From: Chryseobacterium gleum
Lineage (GTDB): Bacteria; Bacteroidota; Bacteroidia; Flavobacteriales_D; Crocinitomicaceae
DNA length: 5,169 nucleotides
Assembly: GCA_945877045.1 (NCBI GenBank)
Contig: CAMCQW010000152.1
Span: 1 to 5,169, forward strand
Reading direction: 5' to 3'
In this document: in pieces, positions 1 through 5,169 of the stretch
Position numbering within the stretch: position 1 is the stretch's first letter
Layout: the number at the start of each line of letters is the position of its first letter
Program-made: the position numbers and the translations under genes
Notes under the pieces: generated by a model
Seen by the model: only the letters and a program-made list of their open reading frames with translations
Databases searched by the model: none
What the model was told of the DNA's origin: nothing

Positions 1-53
1 ATAAATAAAATACTCGCGAACACATAGGCAGCTGTTTGTATTCCTGTAGTCAT
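1..53 (-). CDS. pntB: NAD(P) transhydrogenase beta subunit PntB, N-terminal fragment cut by the window edge
   Basis: Only the first 17 codons and part of the next lie in the window. The reading frame opens with ATG (complement of 51-53) and reads MTTGIQTAAYVFASILF. This resembles the start of PntB proteins (E. coli, recalled: MSGGLVTAAYIVAAILF), where the chain enters its first membrane helix almost at once. Complete PntB is an integral membrane protein of about 460 residues. It carries most of the transmembrane proton channel (domain II) and the NADP(H)-binding domain III, and it pairs with PntA. The start lies 6 nt after the pntA stop codon, the spacing expected of a co-transcribed pair. 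No clear Shine-Dalgarno is present, only an A-rich stretch in the end of pntA. The identification rests on a short peptide plus the pntA context. The rest of the gene lies outside the window, so its integrity cannot be judged. Confidence 0.88.
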   Translation of the reverse strand, partial: MTTGIQTAAYVFASILF

Positions 54-59
54 GATCAA

Positions 60-1595
60 TTACTTTTTAAACATTTTTAACATTCGATGTGTCACGAAAA
101 AACCCCCAACAATATTAATACAAGCAAAAAATATAGCGATAAAAGCCAAAATATTGCTTGGATCACTAAAACTATTTTTTGTCTGAAGTAATCCCCCAAC
201 AATGATGATTCCACTAATAGCGTTGGTTACAGCCATTAATGGTGTATGTAAGGCATGAGAAACATTCCATATAACTTGCCACCCAATGAAAACAGCCAAA
301 ACAAAGACCGTCAAGTGCTGCATGAATTCACTTGGAGCAACTTGACCTAAACCAAACAATAATAAACCGATACATACCAACTTAATGATCATCGATTTTC
401 CTATACTTTTATTCCTCTGCTCGATAGCATTTTTGGAGTCTTCCAAACTCAGCGCTAGAGTCTTGGGTTTTACTGGACTGACAGGAAGAGGCGCTGGAGG
501 CCAATTTATCTTCCCTTGGTGAGTTACCATCGCTCTTGAAATAATTTCGTCATCCATATCGATTTTCCAATTTTCAGCTTTACCCATTTCCTCTAACATG
601 TGGCATAAATTATTGCCATAGAGCTGAGAAGACTGGGAGGGTAATTGATTTAATTTTCCGATGATGGTTACTCCATTTTCCGTTTTAAAAATTTCTCCAT
701 TTCTAGTTAATGCACAGTTACCCCCTGTCGATGAAGCTAAATCAACGATTACAGAGCCTGATTTCATAACAGCAACATGGCTCGCTAAGATTAATTTTGG
801 TGCATCACGCCCTGGAATTTGTGCCGTAGTGATAATAATGTCAACTTCTGCAGCCTGTGCCTCAAACAAGGCCATTTCGGCAGCAATAAATTCCTTGCTC
901 ATCTCTTTTGAATAACCAGAATCCGTCGCTCCATCCTCATTAATTTCTACGGTAAGGAATTGGGCACCCATAGATTGTATTTGCTCGGCGACTTCTTTCC
1001 GAGTGTCAAAAGCCCTAACAATAGCCCCTAAAGAATTAGCTGCGCCAATCGCTGCCAAACCAGCTACTCCCGCACCAATTACTAAGACCTTAGCAGGCTC
1101 TACTTTTCCAGCAGCCGTAATTTGCCCATTTAAGAAACGTCCGAAATAAAATGCAGCTTCAATTACAGCTCGGTATCCAGCGATATTTGCCATTGAAGAC
1201 AAAACATCCATTTTTTGAGCCCTCGAAATCCTAGGAATAGCATCCATTGCTAAAGCACTTATATTTTTATCAGCAAGTTTTTGAAGAAGAAGCTGGTTTT
1301 GTGCCGGCCATAAATAACTTAATATAACCGTTCCATCAAGCATCATTTCAACCTCTTCAAGTGACGGCTCATTAACCTTTAGAATAATATCCGAATTACT
1401 GTACACATCAATCGCATCTTTACTAATTTGAGCACCAGCAATTTGAAACTCTAGATCATAAAAATTTGCTTTAAATCCTGCATTGCTTTGAATAATTACT
1501 TCGAATCCTTGTTTAAGTAATCGCTTAACCGTTTTAGGCGTGGCAGCAACCCTTTCTTCATTCAACAAAATTTCTGTTGGAATACCTATTATCAT
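60..1595 (-). CDS. pntA: Proton-translocating NAD(P) transhydrogenase alpha subunit PntA, full-length fused form
   Basis: PntA and PntB form the inner-membrane pump that couples proton entry to hydride transfer from NADH to NADP+, giving NADPH. The 511-residue product matches the length of E. coli PntA (510) and aligns with it almost throughout. The N-terminal part is cytoplasmic domain I, which binds NAD(H). It has the opening MIIGIPTE, an RISRAQ segment with the RQD-loop residues R122, Q127 and D130, a Rossmann GAGVAG motif at about 174-179 with D197 closing the second strand, a mobile loop GYSKEMS at about 227-233, and VDLASSTGGNC at 284-294. A Pro-rich linker (about 364-380) follows, then four predicted membrane helices near 402-418, 428-445, 455-471 and 482-501, including the SHALHTPLM motif. 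Domain I and the membrane part, split into PntAA and PntAB in many bacteria, are fused here. ATG at 1595 is chosen over an in-frame TTG at 1610 because family members begin at this point. The stop is TAA. pntB starts 6 nt downstream. One odd point is that the loop before LPSQSSQLYG is about three residues shorter than in E. coli. Confidence 0.97.
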   Translation of the reverse strand: MIIGIPTEILLNEERVAATPKTVKRLLKQGFEVIIQSNAGFKANFYDLEFQIAGAQISKDAIDVYSNSDIILKVNEPSLEEVEMMLDGTVILSYLWPAQNQLLLQKLADKNISALAMDAIPRISRAQKMDVLSSMANIAGYRAVIEAAFYFGRFLNGQITAAGKVEPAKVLVIGAGVAGLAAIGAANSLGAIVRAFDTRKEVAEQIQSMGAQFLTVEINEDGATDSGYSKEMSKEFIAAEMALFEAQAAEVDIIITTAQIPGRDAPKLILASHVAVMKSGSVIVDLASSTGGNCALTRNGEIFKTENGVTIIGKLNQLPSQSSQLYGNNLCHMLEEMGKAENWKIDMDDEIISRAMVTHQGKINWPPAPLPVSPVKPKTLALSLEDSKNAIEQRNKSIGKSMIIKLVCIGLLLFGLGQVAPSEFMQHLTVFVLAVFIGWQVIWNVSHALHTPLMAVTNAISGIIIVGGLLQTKNSFSDPSNILAFIAIFFACINIVGGFFVTHRMLKMFKK

Positions 1596-1620
1596 ACTAT
1601 TAAAAAACAATCTATTGATT

Positions 1621-1646
1621 AAAACAAAAAACTTACTGGTAAGTTT
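1621..1646 (-). terminator. Palindrome with T-rich tail between sufD and pntA: possible weak intrinsic terminator or operator
   Basis: Read on the minus strand, AAACTTACCAGTAAGTTT (complement of 1629-1646) is an inverted repeat with 8-base arms and a 2-base centre. As RNA it would fold into a 7-bp stem with a CCAG loop. It is followed directly by TTTGTTTT (complement of 1621-1628). Hairpin plus T tract, in the direction of transcription and 61 nt past the sufD stop, fits an intrinsic terminator ending the suf operon. The opposite side of the stem has an A tract, so it would not terminate plus-strand transcription. The stem is weak, with a single G-C pair, so strong termination is doubtful. 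The same symmetry, about 34 nt before the pntA start, would suit a dimeric repressor or activator site. I see no convincing Bacteroidota-type promoter (TTTG near -33 with TAnnTTTG near -7) in the spacer. Confidence 0.4.
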
Positions 1647-1706
1647 AAAAAATTGTTTAAATTAAGATTGATTTTTATAAATTACTAACCAAGTATCTAT
1701 TGAAAA

Positions 1707-2978
1707 TTAAAGCACACTATTACTAAGTTCTTTATACTGCCAATTAAAGCGAGCAGCTAATTTCTGATAAATATAACTTTTCATATCATCGGATGCTACT
1801 TTTGAAAGCACATCAGTCATAAAAGCGGCAACCACCATACTGCGTGCATCTGTCTCTGAAATTCCGCGGCTACGTAAATAAAAAACAGCTTCCAAATCCA
1901 ATTGCCCTGTAGTAGAGCCATGTGAACATTTCACATCGTCAGCGTAAATTTCTAACTCTGGTTTCGAATTAATCGTGGCATCATCACTCAATAATACATT
2001 CGCATTGGATTGAAAGGCATTAATTTTTTGTGCATCAGGACGTACGAAAACTTTCCCATTAAAAACCGCTGTTGATTTATCACCCATTACGCCTTTATAC
2101 AATTCGTAGGAATTACAATTAGGAAAAATATGATCAATTGTTGTGTGATTATCAACATGTTGATTACCCTTCATGATGTATGCGCCATTAAGATGGGTTT
2201 CACAATTTTCTCCTTCTACCTTCACCAAAACGTCATTTCGAACAAATGCCCCATTTAACGTAACGGTATTTAAGGTAAAATTAGAGTCCTTTAATTGACT
2301 AATATTTTCTGTTGAGAAATGAAAATTTGCCTCTCCATCATTTTGGATTTTTGTCATTATCAAGTGACTGTTTTCTTTTAAAAAGACACTCCAATGCACA
2401 TTTGAATAAGAATCAATCGCATCTTTTGAAAAATAACCGATGTAAATATTCGCCTTTGCCCCTAACTCTATATTCAATTGATTTCTCCAAAAATTTGGCT
2501 GTTTTGGGCCATCTGTAATATAAATAATTTGAATGGGTTTATCGACTTGAATTCCCTTTGCTATGTTAATCAAACAGCCATTTTGCGTATGAGCCACATT
2601 TAATTTAGCAACATGACTTTCGTTGATAGAAGACAGCCAATCCGTCGATTCAATTTCATCTCCAATTTTGATGCTAAAGCCCTCAGGTAGATCGCTAGAA
2701 ACATAAATACAAGTCGTGTTTTGAAATACAAAAGTATACGCGTCTTTGACCATATTAAAATCTTCCCAATCAATTGGTGCAGCGATGGTGCTTTCTAGTT
2801 GAATTTTCGCCAAACGATTTAGACGGGTATATTTCCAAGCTTCATGTCGTGAAGTTGGAAAGTCCATTAGCGAAAGATCGACTTCATTATTAGCTATTAA
2901 AACGGAAGGCAAGGCTAACTTAGCGGCGCTAAGATTGCTTCTAAACGATTGAAGTGATGCTTTTGTGGATTTCTCCAT
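1707..2978 (-). CDS. sufD: Fe-S cluster assembly protein SufD, SufBC2D scaffold subunit
   Basis: SufD is the structural partner of SufB in the cytoplasmic SufBC2D complex that builds Fe-S clusters. It is needed for iron entry and for complex assembly. The product has 423 residues from the ATG at 2978, the same length as E. coli SufD. The layout is that of the family: a helical N-terminal part with the FPTSRHEAWKYT motif at about 40-51, a central parallel beta-helix with HLNGAY (262-267) and a His-rich QHVDNHTTIDH stretch (273-283), then the hallmark DDVKCSHG, and a helical C-terminus with an RGISE motif. C351 and H353 in DDVKCSHG match the E. coli SufD C358/H360 pair at the SufB-SufD interface. 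An in-frame TTG at 2993 would overlap the sufC stop as TTGA and add five residues. I prefer the ATG, which leaves an 11-nt gap, because TTG starts are uncommon and the preceding A-rich sequence suits Bacteroidota initiation. The stop is TAA. sufS, often next in this phylum, does not follow; pntA does. Confidence 0.96.
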   Translation of the reverse strand: MEKSTKASLQSFRSNLSAAKLALPSVLIANNEVDLSLMDFPTSRHEAWKYTRLNRLAKIQLESTIAAPIDWEDFNMVKDAYTFVFQNTTCIYVSSDLPEGFSIKIGDEIESTDWLSSINESHVAKLNVAHTQNGCLINIAKGIQVDKPIQIIYITDGPKQPNFWRNQLNIELGAKANIYIGYFSKDAIDSYSNVHWSVFLKENSHLIMTKIQNDGEANFHFSTENISQLKDSNFTLNTVTLNGAFVRNDVLVKVEGENCETHLNGAYIMKGNQHVDNHTTIDHIFPNCNSYELYKGVMGDKSTAVFNGKVFVRPDAQKINAFQSNANVLLSDDATINSKPELEIYADDVKCSHGSTTGQLDLEAVFYLRSRGISETDARSMVVAAFMTDVLSKVASDDMKSYIYQKLAARFNWQYKELSNSVL

Positions 2979-2989
2979 TGTGTTAGTTT

Positions 2990-3742
2990 TCAATTGACTT
3001 TATTTTCTTTTATCCAGTCATATCCTTTTTCTTCCAGTTCAAGCGCAAGCTCTTTTCCTCCAGTCTTTACTATTTTTCCGTCATATAAAACATGCACAAA
3101 ATCAGGAATAATATAATCTAATAATCGTTGGTAATGGGTAATAATGATGGTCGCATTTTGATCCGTTTTTAATTCATTTACCCCATTCGCAACAATTCGC
3201 AAGGCATCGATATCTAGGCCAGAATCTGTTTCATCCAAAATGGCTAATTTGGGATTGAGCATGGCCATTTGAAAAATTTCATTTCGTTTTTTTTCACCAC
3301 CAGAGAAGCCTTCATTCACAGAGCGAGAAGCCAATTTGCTATCCAATTCAACCAGCGCTGATTTATCCCGAACCAATGCCATAAATTCCTTTGCTGACAT
3401 TGCTTTCTCGCCCTTATGGTCTCTTATTTCATTGATAGCGGTTCGAAGGAAATTAACATTTGAAACGCCCGGGATTTCTACTGGATATTGAAAAGCAAGA
3501 AACAAACCTTCTCGTGCTCTTTCCTCAACAGATAAATCCAAAAGATCTTCTCCATTAAAGTCGATTTCACCTGCGGTAATTTCATATTCTTCCCTTCCAG
3601 CTAATATAGATGCAAGCGTACTCTTTCCTGCTCCATTTGGCCCCATAATCGCATGTACCTCACCCGCATTAACGGTCAAGTTGAGTCCTTTTAATATGGC
3701 TTTTCCTTCTATACTAGCATGTAAATTTTTAATCGTAATCAT
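2990..3742 (-). CDS. sufC: Fe-S cluster assembly ATPase SufC
   Basis: SufC is a soluble ABC-type ATPase. Two copies bind SufB and SufD, and ATP-driven SufC dimerisation opens the SufB-SufD interface during cluster assembly. The 250-residue product (E. coli 248) has every ABC element: Walker A GPNGAGKST (34-42, with K40), Q-loop glutamine at 85 in FLAFQYP, signature FSGGEKKR (146-153), Walker B LAILDE (166-171, catalytic E171), D-loop SGLD (174-177) and H-loop H203. K40, K152, E171 and H203 have the same numbers as the functional residues I recall for E. coli SufC. There is no membrane segment, and the FSGGEKKRNEIFQM context separates it from transporter ATPases. The ATG at 3742 starts 24 nt after the sufB stop. 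No Shine-Dalgarno is visible. The stop TGA overlaps a possible but less likely TTG start of sufD. A run of eight A residues encodes the Glu-Lys-Lys of the signature motif. Confidence 0.98.
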   Translation of the reverse strand: MITIKNLHASIEGKAILKGLNLTVNAGEVHAIMGPNGAGKSTLASILAGREEYEITAGEIDFNGEDLLDLSVEERAREGLFLAFQYPVEIPGVSNVNFLRTAINEIRDHKGEKAMSAKEFMALVRDKSALVELDSKLASRSVNEGFSGGEKKRNEIFQMAMLNPKLAILDETDSGLDIDALRIVANGVNELKTDQNATIIITHYQRLLDYIIPDFVHVLYDGKIVKTGGKELALELEEKGYDWIKENKVN

Positions 3743-3767
3743 AGGTTACTATTTTTTAATCAATGTA

Positions 3768-5169
3768 TTATCCAACACTTCCTTCTAAGCTAATCGTTAA
3801 TAATTTTTGTGCTTCAACCGCAAATTCCATCGGTAATTGGTTCAATACTTCTTTACAATATCCATTAACAATTAAACCAATTGCTTTTTCTTCACTGATG
3901 CCGCGTTGTTTACAATAAAATAGTTGATCCTCTCCTATTTTCGAAGTGGTCGCTTCGTGCTCAATTTTTGCGCTGCTATTTTTACACTCAATATAAGGAA
4001 AGGTATGAGCACCGCATTCACTCGACATTAATAGGGAATCACATTGCGAAAAATTACGCGCATTGTGTGCGTTTTTATGAATTTGAACCAATCCACGATA
4101 CGAATTTTGAGATTTTCCTGCAGAAATACCTTTCGAAATAATGGTCGATTTTGTATTTTTTCCCAGATGAATCATTTTTGTGCCTGTATCAGCTTGCTGG
4201 TAGTTATTAGTAACCGCCACGGAATAAAATTCACCGACTGAATTATCCCCTTTCAATATACAAGAAGGGTATTTCCAGGTTACTGCTGACCCAGTTTCCA
4301 CTTGTGTCCATGAAATTTTTGCATTTTTTTCGCAGATCCCTCTTTTCGTAACGAAATTAAAAATACCCCCAAGTCCATTCTTGTCGCCTGGATACCAATT
4401 TTGAACGGTTGAATATTTTATTTCGGCATTTTCCAATGCTATTAATTCGACAACGGCAGCATGCAGTTGATTTTCATCGCGTTGTGGAGCTGTACATCCC
4501 TCTAAATAAGAAACATAGGAGCCTTCGTCAGCGATGACTAATGTTCGTTCAAATTGTCCTGTTCCCCCTGCATTAATTCTAAAATAAGTGGAAAGCTCCA
4601 TAGGACAACGCACGCCTTTTGGAATATAGCAAAATGAACCATCGGTAAAAACCGCCGCATTTAGCGCTGCATAATAATTGTCTTGAGTTGGAATTACAGT
4701 TCCCATGTGTTTTTTTACTAAGTCCGGATGGTTTTGAACTGCATCTGAAAAGGAGCAGAAGATAATACCTAATTCACCTAACTTTTCTTTAAACGAGGTC
4801 GCTACAGAAACAGAATCCATCACAAAATCAACAGCTACTCCTGTTAAACGTTGCTGTTCACCCATCGATATTCCTAACTTGGTCATCGTTGCTTTCATCT
4901 CAGGATCCACATCGTCCCAAGACTCATATTTTTTTGTTTGTTTTGGTGCCGAATAATAAGCAATGGCCTGAAAATCGGGCTTTTTATACTTCACATGCGC
5001 CCATGATGGTTCATTCATCGTTGACCAAAGCGATAAGGCATTAAGTCGGTAATCCAGCATCCATTGAGGCTCCTCTTTTTTTGAGGATATCAATCGAATA
5101 ATATCTTCATTAAGTCCAATAGGAATAGTATCTGTATCTATATCACTTACAAAACCAAATTTATATTCT
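3768..5169 (-). CDS. sufB: Fe-S cluster assembly scaffold SufB, 5' end beyond the window
   Basis: SufB is the main scaffold of the SufBC2D complex. It takes sulfur from the SufS cysteine desulfurase (via SufE or SufU) and holds the nascent Fe-S cluster. The frame is open to the right edge: 466 codons are visible from 5168 down, and full-length relatives suggest only some 10-20 N-terminal residues are missing. The upstream part reads through to IPIGLNEDIIR, a conserved SufB segment, so the in-frame TTG at 5093 is an internal leucine and not the start. Family motifs follow in order: KEEPQWML, PDFQAIAYYSAP, DSVSVAT, GVRCPMELSTYFRIN, SYVSYLEGCTAPQRD, STVQNWYPGD, WKYPSCIL, ADTGTKMIHLGKNTKST and EFAVEAQKLL. 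The cysteine of EGCTAP (codon 4494-4496) matches E. coli C254, the proposed sulfur acceptor. That of FSQCDS (codon 4041-4043) matches C405, and the H-E of KIEHEATT matches H433/E434. The N-terminal cysteine cluster of E. coli SufB is absent. The gene ends with TAA, and sufC follows after 24 nt. Confidence 0.97.
   Translation of the reverse strand, partial: EYKFGFVSDIDTDTIPIGLNEDIIRLISSKKEEPQWMLDYRLNALSLWSTMNEPSWAHVKYKKPDFQAIAYYSAPKQTKKYESWDDVDPEMKATMTKLGISMGEQQRLTGVAVDFVMDSVSVATSFKEKLGELGIIFCSFSDAVQNHPDLVKKHMGTVIPTQDNYYAALNAAVFTDGSFCYIPKGVRCPMELSTYFRINAGGTGQFERTLVIADEGSYVSYLEGCTAPQRDENQLHAAVVELIALENAEIKYSTVQNWYPGDKNGLGGIFNFVTKRGICEKNAKISWTQVETGSAVTWKYPSCILKGDNSVGEFYSVAVTNNYQQADTGTKMIHLGKNTKSTIISKGISAGKSQNSYRGLVQIHKNAHNARNFSQCDSLLMSSECGAHTFPYIECKNSSAKIEHEATTSKIGEDQLFYCKQRGISEEKAIGLIVNGYCKEVLNQLPMEFAVEAQKLLTISLEGSVG

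Noticed and set aside
661..915. Plus-strand open frame of 84 codons
   Set aside because: It lies wholly inside the well-supported minus-strand pntA, resembles no family I recognise and has no promoter or ribosome-site context. It is an antisense shadow.
1596..1610. Five-codon N-terminal extension of PntA from a TTG at 1610
   Set aside because: Family members start at the position of the internal ATG (MxIGIPxE), and the extra residues MFFNS have no counterpart.
1596..1706. Bacteroidota promoter for pntA
   Set aside because: TA-rich stretches such as TAAGTTTT partly resemble the -7 element, but none has a TTTG at proper spacing upstream. No specific promoter can be supported.
2312..2518. Plus-strand open frame of 68 codons
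   Set aside because: It is antisense to the beta-helix part of sufD, with low-complexity composition and no recognisable motif. It is a shadow frame.
4044..4241. Plus-strand open frame of 65 codons
   Set aside because: It is antisense to a highly conserved part of sufB, so its sequence is explained by SufB conservation.
1..5169. A novel defence, mobile or otherwise undescribed system
   Set aside because: Nearly all of the window is accounted for by sufBCD and pntAB with intact family motifs. There are no arrays, terminal repeats, recombinase genes, RNA-like structures or unexplained coding stretches.

Overview
This AT-rich window (roughly 60 % A+T by eye) comes from a bacterium, most likely a member of the Bacteroidota. 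The pointers are the sufB-sufC-sufD order, a SufB without the N-terminal cysteine cluster of the enterobacterial protein, start codons with no Shine-Dalgarno sequence, and tight gene packing. I cannot name the genus. Every gene is on the minus strand, so transcription runs from high to low coordinates.

The right two thirds hold three genes of the SUF iron-sulfur cluster assembly system, in transcription order: sufB (3768 to the right edge, 5' end cut off by the window), sufC (2990-3742) and sufD (1707-2978). The gaps are 24 and 11 nt, so they should form one operon. Together they encode the SufBC2D scaffold, in which the ABC-type ATPase SufC drives conformational change in SufB-SufD while a nascent Fe-S cluster is built. 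The family's key residues are all present: the two SufB cysteines matching E. coli C254 and C405, the SufD Cys-Ser-His motif, and Walker A, signature, Walker B and H-loop in SufC. The system therefore looks functional.

A 111-nt spacer (1596-1706) separates sufD from the next genes. Its one clear structure is an 18-bp near-perfect palindrome followed, on the minus strand, by a T-rich tract. It could be a weak intrinsic terminator for suf, an operator for the downstream genes, or both.

The left third holds pntA (60-1595), the full-length alpha subunit of the proton-translocating NAD(P) transhydrogenase. Six nt further on is the very start of pntB (1-53, cut off by the left edge), identified from 17 codons. 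PntAB uses the proton-motive force to reduce NADP+ with NADH. A link to the SUF genes through supply of reducing power or oxidative-stress defence is plausible, but it is only inference from adjacency.

I found no mobile element, CRISPR array, RNA gene, toxin-antitoxin pair or defence system. These are housekeeping genes. The points worth a second look are the suf/pnt junction, the palindrome, a shortened loop in PntA, and start-codon and edge-truncation issues that automated annotation could get wrong.
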